11,309 nucleotides of DNA from an uncultured bacterium (GTDB lineage: Bacteria > Desulfobacterota > Desulfobulbia > Desulfobulbales > Desulfobulbaceae): assembly GCA_903842475.1 (NCBI GenBank), contig CAIMMA010000007.1:1-11309 (forward strand). Reading direction: 5' to 3'. The translations under genes and the position numbers were made by a program. Below are positions 1 through 6,359 of this stretch, piece by piece. The notes under the pieces are model-generated. The model was given only the letters and a program-made list of their open reading frames with translations, was not told the origin of the DNA and did no database searches. Positions within the stretch are counted from its first letter, which is position 1. The number at the start of each line of letters is the position of its first letter.

Positions 1-16
1 CCTCGAATTTCGCGTA

Positions 17-1261
17 TTATTTGCCTTTGGCCGTTTCTTCAGCACGCTTTTTGAATTCTTTCAAAATGGATTGCTCCTTTTTGTTCTTGGCCAGATATCC
101 CGGCGTGGTCTGCCAGAGCATCAGCGCGGCCAGAATTATCAGAATCCAGCCAAAAGCGAATTTAAACTGATCCAGGGTGATCATTTCGGTCAATTTGGGG
201 CCGATGAACGCGCCTAGCAGCATGGCGCAACCGATACCGGTCCCCAACTTCCAGCTGATAAACTTGATTTTGGAGTAATTGTAGATACCGCTGCCCTGCG
301 AAAACAACACCGTGGGGGTGACCGTGCCGGCAACGATGGTATGCGGCAGGGCCGGAAAGAGGGCCAGCAGCAATGGATTCATGATGAAACCACCGCCAGC
401 GCCCATGAGTACCCCGAAGATGGCAACCACCAGGGTCAGCACAAAGGGATAGATCAGGTTCATGCTGGTCCCGGCATTCTCTAAATAGACTGTTGGGAAC
501 GCGATCTTATTTTCAAAAGTGACGGGCTCACTTTTCACGTTTTTGTCGACTACAGCCACGATCTTATATTTACCGGGCGCCAGTCCATCCCGGATTTTGA
601 TATCGGCAGTATAGGTACCGTCAGGCTTGACTTCGACGGCTGCGGCCACCACCTTGTCGATACTCTGAAAACGCGCCTTGACCAACTGCATGGAACGACT
701 TTTATTTTCTTTCTCGTCCATGGCCGGGAGCAAGTCACCCCGACTACCGACCACGCTGGCCACCAGGGTTGACTGGTACCGATCAATCTTGGCCTTGGCC
801 GGTACGGAATAGGCGAGATCAGCGCCCAGGTCTTTGAGAAGTGCGGAATAGCTCCACTTCTTCCCTTCTTTCTTGGCCGCATCGATCTTCGGCTGCAGTT
901 CCTTGGGCACAAAGGTTTTGTAGTAGGCCGGCATCTCACTGGTGATGTAGAAAATATAGGGTCGGATGCCGGTTTTTTTGTCTTTTTCACTGTCAAAACG
1001 GTTGGCGCGCACCGAGTGATCGGCCGCCCATACTTCCAGGAAAACCGGTTTACCCGCCGGTGCCTGACCGCTGACCTTGATAGCGCCGCCATTATTGAGC
1101 TCGGTTTTATCAATGGTAATGGTCGGCGCTGTCATTGCCCCTGCCACGGCCTGCCCTGCTGCTGCCGTCGCAGCGGGTTCGGCCGCAATCCCTGCATGCA
1201 CGCCGAAAAGCACCACCATTGCCGAGAAAAGCCATGGTAAGATCCCAACTCTCTTTTTCAT
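17..1261 (-). CDS. TauE/SafE-type membrane protein with periplasmic head, apparently only the first transporter half
   Basis: 414 residues. An N-terminal signal peptide (basic MKKR, hydrophobic core to about residue 22, likely cleavage near A27) leads to a periplasmic region of about 235 residues, then about four membrane segments (roughly 268-290, 297-322, 337-357, 364-383), then a lysine-rich tail. The glycine-rich GAGGGF motif at 287-292 followed by NPLLL is the signature of the first repeat of TauE/SafE (DUF81) proteins, which export sulfite or organosulfonates in characterised members. Family members normally have two such repeats, about eight helices; here the second is missing and the frame ends in the charged linker that usually joins the halves. 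The ATG start is supported by AAGGAG eight bases upstream. The gene lies 196 bases after the preceding gene and may be transcribed separately. Substrate unknown; sulfite or another sulfur oxyanion is a family-based guess. Confidence 0.82.
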   Translation of the reverse strand: MKKRVGILPWLFSAMVVLFGVHAGIAAEPAATAAAGQAVAGAMTAPTITIDKTELNNGGAIKVSGQAPAGKPVFLEVWAADHSVRANRFDSEKDKKTGIRPYIFYITSEMPAYYKTFVPKELQPKIDAAKKEGKKWSYSALLKDLGADLAYSVPAKAKIDRYQSTLVASVVGSRGDLLPAMDEKENKSRSMQLVKARFQSIDKVVAAAVEVKPDGTYTADIKIRDGLAPGKYKIVAVVDKNVKSEPVTFENKIAFPTVYLENAGTSMNLIYPFVLTLVVAIFGVLMGAGGGFIMNPLLLALFPALPHTIVAGTVTPTVLFSQGSGIYNYSKIKFISWKLGTGIGCAMLLGAFIGPKLTEMITLDQFKFAFGWILIILAALMLWQTTPGYLAKNKKEQSILKEFKKRAEETAKGK

Positions 1262-1269
1262 ACCCCTAT

Positions 1270-1275
1270 CTCCTT
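1270..1275 (-). promoter_or_regulatory. Ribosome binding site of the TauE-like gene
   Basis: On the minus strand AAGGAG lies eight bases before the ATG at 1261. It fixes the start of the signal-peptide-bearing form. I see no convincing promoter or terminator in the 196-base spacer 1262-1457. Confidence 0.65.
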
Positions 1276-1457
1276 GTTATCGTTAATTCCGCACCACCCG
1301 ACGCTGAAAATATCGGGAAGCACCATTTAAAACCGTTCACCTACCTGTTGCAGCAGATCTTGGCCGGACAGCCGACGGCTCCGCTCTCTTCAGTTCCCCG
1401 GCACGCCGCGCAAGCAGCGTCTTTGCCTGTCCACCTCCTTCATCCTGATCGCGGGCA

Positions 1458-3131
1458 TCATCCGGGCTTGTCCGTAAAGGACAAAATCGTACTCGTACCC
1501 ACATACTCCTTGCCGGTAAAGCCGGTCATGGCTGTCATCTTTTGGGTCAGCGCACTAATTTGTTGCAAATTTCGGATAATAATCTCCAACTCATCGATCA
1601 TTTCGATGGTTTCGCTTTCTTCGACAAGGAGCTGCGCAGTGCCCAGGGCCGCAAACAGCGGGCTATTGATTTCATGGGCTACTGTTCCGGCAAGTTCGAC
1701 GATGCCCTGCAACTTGCCGCTCTGCACCTTTTCTTCTGCCAGCATATGCTCGCTGGTGATATCGCGGATGATCTCGATCACATATTCGACCTGACCTTCG
1801 GCGTCATACAGGGGTGAAGCGGTTCGTTCGAACCAGCGTTGCTGATCACCTGAACTGAATTCCTGGACCAGCGGCATCATCTTCCTGTCCTGAAGGACCT
1901 GATCCACCGGACAAGAGATGTTCCCGGCAGCCCCGCTGCAGAGATCGCCATAGTCCATACCCAATACCTCGGCTTCATCCTTTCCCATGGCAGCGAGAAA
2001 AACCTGATTGGCCAGCACCACCCGCCGATGGCGATCAAAAACCAGCAACTGGTGCTGCAGGCTGTTGATAATGTCGTTGAGAAAACGCTCATGCTCTTCA
2101 ATCTGCCCAAACAGCAGCGTGATTTTCTGGTAATTCCTGGCATTACGAATGGCCGTACCGCCGACCTCGGCCAGGGTTACGGCAAACTGCACTTCCGTGC
2201 CGGTGAACACCCGAGGCACATCGGCGAGAATCCGCATGACACCGATAATCTCTTCATTGACCTTCAAAGGCACCGCCAGTAGCGAGACGATCCCCTCATC
2301 CGCCATCTGCTCCCGATAATCGACCCGTTGATCATGACTTATATCGTAGATGGCCACCGGTTCTCCGGTGAGCACCAACTGGATATTCCGTTCGCTTTCG
2401 ACCGTTCCCCGCTGCAGATACGCGCCGGAAACCCCAAAGGCCGCGGCCAGTTCCAGCTTGTTGGTAGCCGGATTGAGCAACCGCAAAGTGCAGCCCTTAG
2501 CCCCCATGGTGATCGTCACCCGCTCAACCATGGTCCGCAGGATGAGATCGAGATCAAGGGTTGAATTAACCAGGGTGGAAAGTGCTTGAATTTCCCGGAG
2601 AAATTCGAGTTGCGCTTCCATCTCTTTGAACATCCGGCCATGGGCGATGGCCATGCCCACCTGTTCCGCCAAGGCCATGGCAAACGAAATCTCTCCGGAG
2701 GTGAAACTTCGTTCGGTTCGGGTCAGCAAGCGCATGATCCCGATGAGCTTGCCCTGGAATACGATCGGCAGGGTCAACACACTCTTAATCCCCTCGCGGT
2801 TGGCGGCATCCCGGAACGGCAGGAACGGATCCTGGTCCAGGTGGGCGCTGTACACCGGAAATCCCGATTGGATCATGGCCATGGTGGCTTCGGTATCGAT
2901 CACTTCCCGCGAAAGATATTCCAGCGATACCCCATGGGCCGCCCCCAGGACAAAGGAACGGGTGGAGTTGTCCAACAGCCTGATGGTGCAGGCATCGATG
3001 GCCAATAAAGCCGGCAGGCTGCGAACAATGGTCTCCATCACCTCCTGATGATCGAACACCATGGAGGTCAGGCGAGTCACCTTCTGGTAAACCTCTAAAA
3101 ACTGCTGTTCACGGGACTGCGGATTATCCAC
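1458..3131 (-). CDS. GAF-GAF-PAS protein with histidine-kinase DHp domain but no ATPase domain
   Basis: 557 residues, cytoplasmic, no membrane segment. Visible order: GAF 1 (about 25-165), GAF 2 (about 185-335), a short coiled linker, PAS (about 345-455, ending in the usual EIIRDIT motif), then a HisKA/DHp helix pair (about 475-535) with H486 in GTVAHEINSPL. The protein ends 71 residues after H486, with no N, G1, F or G2 box, so it can accept phosphate but cannot make it from ATP. The tail (GKEYVGTSTI...) resembles the natural end of other ATPase-less DHp proteins I know from delta-proteobacteria, so I read it as intact rather than truncated. The start is GTG, since an in-frame TAA stop lies 12-14 bases upstream; AGAGAG just before it is a weak ribosome binding site. 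It lies 68 bases after the receiver gene, probably the last gene of that operon. Ligands of the GAF domains are unknown. Confidence 0.85.
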   Translation of the reverse strand: MDNPQSREQQFLEVYQKVTRLTSMVFDHQEVMETIVRSLPALLAIDACTIRLLDNSTRSFVLGAAHGVSLEYLSREVIDTEATMAMIQSGFPVYSAHLDQDPFLPFRDAANREGIKSVLTLPIVFQGKLIGIMRLLTRTERSFTSGEISFAMALAEQVGMAIAHGRMFKEMEAQLEFLREIQALSTLVNSTLDLDLILRTMVERVTITMGAKGCTLRLLNPATNKLELAAAFGVSGAYLQRGTVESERNIQLVLTGEPVAIYDISHDQRVDYREQMADEGIVSLLAVPLKVNEEIIGVMRILADVPRVFTGTEVQFAVTLAEVGGTAIRNARNYQKITLLFGQIEEHERFLNDIINSLQHQLLVFDRHRRVVLANQVFLAAMGKDEAEVLGMDYGDLCSGAAGNISCPVDQVLQDRKMMPLVQEFSSGDQQRWFERTASPLYDAEGQVEYVIEIIRDITSEHMLAEEKVQSGKLQGIVELAGTVAHEINSPLFAALGTAQLLVEESETIEMIDELEIIIRNLQQISALTQKMTAMTGFTGKEYVGTSTILSFTDKPG

Positions 3132-3199
3132 GGCACTCTCTTTTTATCGCATGGACGCATGGCCTGGGAGCAGGCACGAACACTGGGCGCAACATTCCT

Positions 3200-3571
3200 T
3201 TACTGCCGGGGTTTAGCCGCCAGAACCTTTTCCACCTTTTCCTCGAGTTCGGAACGGTCGATCGGTTTGACGCAGTACTCATCCGCCCCGAGGCTGATGG
3301 CTTCGCGGGCGGTTTCCACGGTGGGATACCCGGTGAGCATGATGGCCCGCATGGCGGGATTATCTTCCTTCAGGATGGCCAGCACTTCGATGCCGCTCAT
3401 TTTTTTCAGCTTGATGTCGAGGATGGCCAGGTCTACCGGATGCTGTCTCGCAAAGGCCACGGCCTCGTCCTCTTCGGTGAAGGTATGGACGACATGCCCC
3501 TTTTTCCGCAGGATCTTGCCGACCAGCACGGTGGCATCCAGGACATCGTCCAAGGTGAGTATTTCAGCCAT
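3200..3571 (-). CDS. Single-domain response regulator (CheY/Spo0F-like receiver)
   Basis: 123 residues, one receiver domain and nothing else. Acidic pocket D8-D9, phosphoacceptor D52 (in LAILDIKL), T80 (MLTGYP) and K102 (CVKPID) are all present, so it should be phosphorylatable. There is no DNA-binding or enzymatic output domain; it must act by protein contact or as an intermediate in a phosphorelay. It lies 29 bases after the transmitter half of the kinase and before the ATPase-less DHp protein, which suggests that it receives phosphate from the first and may pass it to the second. It has the strongest ribosome binding site in the operon (AGGAGG four bases before ATG), suggesting higher expression than its neighbours. 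Length is normal for the family. Confidence 0.93.
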   Translation of the reverse strand: MAEILTLDDVLDATVLVGKILRKKGHVVHTFTEEDEAVAFARQHPVDLAILDIKLKKMSGIEVLAILKEDNPAMRAIMLTGYPTVETAREAISLGADEYCVKPIDRSELEEKVEKVLAAKPRQ

Positions 3572-3575
3572 TTTT

Positions 3576-3581
3576 CCTCCT
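3576..3581 (-). promoter_or_regulatory. Strong ribosome binding site of the receiver gene
   Basis: Minus-strand AGGAGG followed by AAAA and the ATG at 3571. It decides the start and predicts efficient, independent initiation of the receiver. Confidence 0.75.
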
Positions 3582-3600
3582 GAAAACGTTAAACCAACGA

Positions 3601-4395
3601 TTATTCTTTTATAGCCGCCGTTTCCACGGCCACCGGGAGAATCAGCCGGAACAACGTCCCCGGCGTGACCGTACCCCCAGGACCCTGAACGGGACTTTCA
3701 ATTTCGATGGCGCCGCCGTGTTCCCGGATGATACCATAGGAGACCGAGAGGCCCAACCCTGTGCCCTTGCCCACCGGTTTGGTGGTGAAAAAGGGATCGA
3801 AGATCCGGGACTTGATCGATTCCGGTATCCCATGACCGCTGTCCTGAAATTCGGCGATAACCTTGCCGGCCTCCGCATGGAAACGGGTGCGAAGAATCAA
3901 TGCCCCGCCGCCCTGGGCTTCCATGGCGTGGTAGGCGTTATTAATCATATTGACGACCACCTGCCGCATCTTTTCAGGGTCGCCGACCAGAGCCGGGAGG
4001 TCTCCCGCCAACTGCAGCCCAACCTTGACATGGTTGAGATTAAGACTGTGCTCGGTGATAGCCACCGCATCATTAATGATCTCATTGAGATTGATGGGTT
4101 CCCGTGCACTGCCGGACTGCCTTGAATATTTAAGTAGATCGGCGACAATTTTTCGGCTGGCCTGGGTCTGGCGTTCGATCACCTCCAGATTCTGATAGGT
4201 TTCAGAATCCTTGGCAAAATCATCCATCATCAACTGGGCGTAGCCCAGGATAATACCCAAAGGCGTGTTGATCTCATGGGCAATCCCCGCCGCCATCTGG
4301 CCGACCGTGGCCATTTTCTCGCTGGAAACCAGCTGTTCCATCATGGTCTTCAATCGGGTCAGATCCTTGGCAATCCCTTCTGAACCAATCATCAA
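3601..4395 (-). CDS. Sensor histidine kinase, transmitter half (HisKA + HATPase), split from its sensor half by a frameshift
   Basis: 264 residues starting at TTG 4395 or ATG 4392. The first 15 residues (MIGSEGIAKDLTRLK) are the normal end of a PAS domain and linker, so this is the downstream part of a longer kinase. DHp phosphoacceptor H40 lies in AAGIAHEINTPLG. ATPase boxes are complete: N box around N149-N153, G1 DSGHG 185-189, F box DPFFTTKP 200-207, G2 GKGTGLGLS 209-217. The catalytic core therefore looks functional. It overlaps the sensor half by four bases, with a TGATG stop/restart and a GAGGAGGGG sequence just upstream that would serve as a ribosome binding site. It could thus be made as a separate soluble kinase, or joined to the sensor half by a -1 frameshift, or the split could be a sequencing error. 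Likely phosphate target: the adjacent receiver. Confidence 0.85.
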   Translation of the reverse strand: MMIGSEGIAKDLTRLKTMMEQLVSSEKMATVGQMAAGIAHEINTPLGIILGYAQLMMDDFAKDSETYQNLEVIERQTQASRKIVADLLKYSRQSGSAREPINLNEIINDAVAITEHSLNLNHVKVGLQLAGDLPALVGDPEKMRQVVVNMINNAYHAMEAQGGGALILRTRFHAEAGKVIAEFQDSGHGIPESIKSRIFDPFFTTKPVGKGTGLGLSVSYGIIREHGGAIEIESPVQGPGGTVTPGTLFRLILPVAVETAAIKE

Positions 4396-4417
4396 CCCCT
4401 CCTCGTCATAGAGAGAG
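4390..4417 (-). other. Frameshift junction at a (CT)4 repeat in the sensor kinase, with built-in restart site
   Basis: On the minus strand a four-unit CT repeat (plus-strand AGAGAGAG, 4410-4417) interrupts the PAS domain coding sequence. With three units the frame would read ...ATALYDEEGLMIGSEG..., the usual ending of such a PAS domain, running straight into the transmitter. With four units it reads ...ATALSMTRRG and stops at TGA (4392-4394). The codons for EEG (GAG GAG GGG) form a good Shine-Dalgarno sequence five bases before ATG 4392. The sequence shows the shift directly; whether it is phase variation, a real split gene or a base-calling error cannot be told from here. Confidence 0.8.
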
Positions 4418-5165
4418 CCGTGGCTGAAATCAGGACATAAATGGTCGTGCCATCCTTTTTCTTGAACTCTGCCTCCAGGTCACGGATATAGCCATCGTTG
4501 GCCAACATCTTGGCGTAGACGGCCACATCGCCCTCATGACGAAAAATATCACGCAGGGTGAGCCGTGAGGACTCGGGGAGTGCGTATCCCAGCATTTCCG
4601 AACCCGAAGCATTCATATCGAGGATGGCCTGGCTGCTGTCCGTAAAGAACACCATGTCTTTGGAAGCCGTAAATAGATGCCGAAATTTCTTTTCCGATTT
4701 GGACAACTCCGCGGCCCGTTCCTCAACCTTTTCCTCCAGGTTGAGATTGAGTTCTTTCAACTCGCGAGCGGCGCGGGTCAGGCGAATTTTAGATTGTTTG
4801 AGCTTCGCCGCCTCCTGCTCAATGGCCTCGTAGGCCTGGACCCCCTTGTGGTAAAAAATCATCACCGCTGCAACCGAGATCATGAACAAGGTGTTGAATC
4901 CACCGGAAAATGGCCCGATTGGTTTCCAGAGTTCTCCATTGCCGGTGATAAATAATAGCTCCTTAACAATATGCCCGACCCCACGGGAGGTAGCGAATGC
5001 CGCAATCGCCATGGTGACATAAAAGAGGTAACCCCACAGAAAGTTGTTTGGATTAAGACGGGTCAGTTTGAAGGCATACCAAGCCGCGAGAAAGGAAAAA
5101 ATTATATTAGCGGTGGACCCCGAGATATCGATCAAGATGGCAGGAAGCATGGAAAGATCGCTCAT
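4392..5165 (-). CDS. Sensor histidine kinase, membrane sensor and PAS half (frameshifted before the transmitter)
   Basis: 257 residues. Three probable membrane helices (about 8-33, 42-60, 84-105) are followed by a long charged coiled coil (about 108-158, rich in E, K, L heptads) and a PAS domain (about 158-250; RHLFTASKDMVFFTDS, MLGY). After L251 the frame diverges into SMTRRG and stops, just where a PAS-to-DHp linker should continue in the next frame. Joined, the two halves would give a kinase of about 520 residues, normal for a membrane PAS kinase. ATG start with AGGAGG four bases upstream. Its start overlaps the stop of the preceding membrane protein (ATGA), indicating translational coupling and perhaps a sensory partnership. 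Alone it would be a membrane sensor without kinase activity. The stimulus is unknown; the small membrane sensor domain has no recognisable periplasmic ligand domain. Confidence 0.82.
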   Translation of the reverse strand: MSDLSMLPAILIDISGSTANIIFSFLAAWYAFKLTRLNPNNFLWGYLFYVTMAIAAFATSRGVGHIVKELLFITGNGELWKPIGPFSGGFNTLFMISVAAVMIFYHKGVQAYEAIEQEAAKLKQSKIRLTRAARELKELNLNLEEKVEERAAELSKSEKKFRHLFTASKDMVFFTDSSQAILDMNASGSEMLGYALPESSRLTLRDIFRHEGDVAVYAKMLANDGYIRDLEAEFKKKDGTTIYVLISATALSMTRRG

Positions 5166-5641
5166 AAATCCTCCTGCTTCGATGCTTTGGCCACCGACTT
5201 GTAAAAAGAACGAATACCGATAAAAAGAAAAAATAATCCGGGTACGCAGATCAGGTGGTCCAGTCGGGCCAAGTAATAAAGGTATTTATGCATAGTGAAA
5301 GGACCGATCAACCGTGTTTGCAAATAGCAGTCCGTCTGAGCAAGCTCTTCCGGATAGATGAAAACACCTGCTGCATGCCCTCCAAAGGCCAACAGATTCC
5401 AAAACACCATCAGCACACAGAACAGCTGGAGATAACGCCAGCCTCGACCGGAAAAGGCGGTGCGCCTGATATCCCAAAAAAAATACCCGAGCGCCAAGAT
5501 ATAGAACAGATGCGCCATCTGATGCACGTACAGTCCCTCGGGCTCACCATGAACCTGCAGCGCCAGGGCCTCTCCGGGCGTCATCATCGCCGTGAACAGC
5601 CATAAAAAGAAGAGCGAAATATTGATTTTCCTGTGGGGCAT
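5162..5641 (-). CDS. Small histidine-rich membrane protein coupled to the sensor kinase
   Basis: About 159 residues from ATG 5641 (a TTG at 5644 would add one residue; GGAG lies seven bases before the ATG). A hydrophobic signal or anchor segment (about residues 9-28) is followed by EGLYVHQMAHLFYI and further membrane segments at about 45-57, 72-95 and 131-148. Numbered from the TTG, histidines H32, H41, H45, H90, H119 and H130 sit near helix ends, a spacing compatible with heme or metal binding, though I cannot assign pairs. I do not recognise a named family; I recall similar EGLYVHQ-type proteins encoded just before histidine kinases in delta-proteobacteria, and here the gene overlaps the kinase by four bases. 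A role as accessory sensor subunit of the kinase is inference. It is the first gene after the sigma-54-like promoter. Confidence 0.72.
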   Translation of the reverse strand: MPHRKINISLFFLWLFTAMMTPGEALALQVHGEPEGLYVHQMAHLFYILALGYFFWDIRRTAFSGRGWRYLQLFCVLMVFWNLLAFGGHAAGVFIYPEELAQTDCYLQTRLIGPFTMHKYLYYLARLDHLICVPGLFFLFIGIRSFYKSVAKASKQEDL

Positions 5642-5694
5642 CAACCGGCTCCGAGGGGTATCCCTGTTGGGGTTTCCGATAACGATAAACTTAT

Positions 5695-5710
5695 TGCATG
5701 CTCAATGCCA
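5695..5710 (-). promoter_or_regulatory. Predicted sigma-54 (-24/-12) promoter of the kinase operon
   Basis: Minus strand TGGCATTGAGCATGCA. Against the consensus TGGCAYRNNNNTTGC the GG and GC dinucleotides have the required spacing and TGGCAT and the final TGC match; the mismatches are T for R at position 7 and A for T at position 12. The predicted start of transcription is near 5684, leaving a leader of about 43 bases before ATG 5641. The operon just upstream encodes a sigma-54-dependent activator, which makes the site more credible. I see no convincing sigma-70 promoter in the same spacer. Confidence 0.6.
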
Positions 5711-5787
5711 GATGCACAACGCCAATACACACAAAATAGAATTCGTTTATTTTTACTAAAATATCAGACTATTGCGAGATGGAGACC

Positions 5788-5804
5788 TACCGAACCTATC
5801 GGTA
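5788..5804. promoter_or_regulatory. 17-bp palindrome, candidate enhancer (activator binding site)
   Basis: TACCGA-ACCTA-TCGGTA: perfect six-base inverted arms around a five-base centre. It lies about 104-120 bases upstream of the predicted start of transcription, the usual place for an NtrC-type upstream activating sequence. No T-run follows it on either strand, so it is not a terminator. Binding by the regulator encoded at 6359-7786 is inference. Confidence 0.45.
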
Positions 5805-5820
5805 TGAATTGAGGGTCCGC

Positions 5821-5878
5821 AGCCGGAAGTGCAACAAAAAAGATGCAGAAGAAACAAAAAAGACGCACTCAACCGGCT
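5821..5878. repeat. Two A-tract direct repeats 20 bp apart inside inverted arms
   Basis: Plus strand AACAAAAAAGATGCA (5833-5847) recurs as AACAAAAAAGACGCA (5853-5867), 14 of 15 identical and offset by 20 bases, close to two helical turns. They are bracketed by AGCCGG...AGTGC (5821-5832) and GCACT...CCGGCT (5865-5878), so the minus transcript could fold an 11-bp stem with two T-runs in its loop. This may bend DNA between enhancer and promoter, or serve as an atypical terminator for the upstream operon. Neither is proven; a T-run in the loop is not the canonical terminator form. Confidence 0.5.
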
Positions 5879-5954
5879 GGTAACCGGAGGAACAAATTTT
5901 GAGAGCACAGGTGCGTCGACGGAAAGGTACGGCACCAGCGGATGTTGCGGAAAA

Positions 5955-6359
5955 TTACCTGTCGTGGTTGTTGACCAACGAAAGGCTCTGTTCGATACGG
6001 GGCTGAAGGAGAGCCAGAAGACCCGGATTTTCCAGATACGGGCAGGGCTTATCGTAGGGGAAGTCGCGGCATTGCAGCGGCCTGGCCGCATGGATGGTGC
6101 ATCGTTTGCACAGACGGTCATTGGCGAGCAGGATGCAGCTGCCGTCCTCTCTGGTTTTAAAGGTGTTCTTATTTTCCAAAAACTGCATTCTGACTTCGCC
6201 ATCGCTGATGCCGAAGTGGAGGGCCATGCGATTGATATCATCGTTCCTGAGCAACAGGCTGGCGCCGGGTAGCCGGTAGCAGCAGTAGCCGGGACAATAA
6301 TCACAGTACGACTTGTTGCGGGCCAGGGAATAGTCTGCCGGTGGCTTTGGGTTGTGCAT
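5955..6359 (-). CDS. YkgJ-family cysteine-cluster protein
   Basis: 134 residues, soluble. Cysteines follow the YkgJ (Fe-S or zinc cluster) pattern: C19-x2-C22-x3-C26-C27, then C75, C84-x2-C87, and the hallmark H90...RPLQC97RDFPY, followed by C106. This arrangement is predicted to bind a metal or Fe-S centre; no biochemical function is firmly known for the family. The ATG at 6359 shares its A with the TGA stop of the sigma-54 regulator (TGATG), and AAGGAG lies nine bases upstream inside that gene, so the two are translationally coupled. A second YkgJ-like domain is fused to the phosphatase two genes upstream, suggesting that cysteine-cluster modules are central to this operon. It is the last gene of the operon, followed by the 310-base regulatory spacer. 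Confidence 0.88.
   Translation of the reverse strand: MHNPKPPADYSLARNKSYCDYCPGYCCYRLPGASLLLRNDDINRMALHFGISDGEVRMQFLENKNTFKTREDGSCILLANDRLCKRCTIHAARPLQCRDFPYDKPCPYLENPGLLALLQPRIEQSLSLVNNHDR

Noticed and set aside
1297..1317. Inverted repeat CCCGA...TCGGG upstream of the TauE-like gene.
   Set aside because: Five-base arms with an 11-base gap are expected by chance at this size; there is no T-run and no clear promoter alignment.
1431..1440. Perfect AAGGAGGTG ribosome-binding-like sequence on the minus strand, 17 bases after the stop of the GAF-PAS-DHp gene.
   Set aside because: No ATG, GTG or TTG lies 4-12 bases downstream. The ATG overlapping its 5' edge gives only a 16-codon peptide, and the longer frame through this spot has no start and no recognisable product.
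3162..3175. Small hairpin GCCTG-GGAG-CAGGC between the receiver and the GAF-PAS-DHp gene.
   Set aside because: The stem is only 5 bp and no T-run follows, so it is not an intrinsic terminator. A role in RNA processing is possible but unsupported.
5910..5936. Inverted arms GGTGC...GCACC just after the stop of the YkgJ gene, considered as a terminator.
   Set aside because: The stem is five bases with a 17-base loop and is not followed by a T-run on the minus strand.
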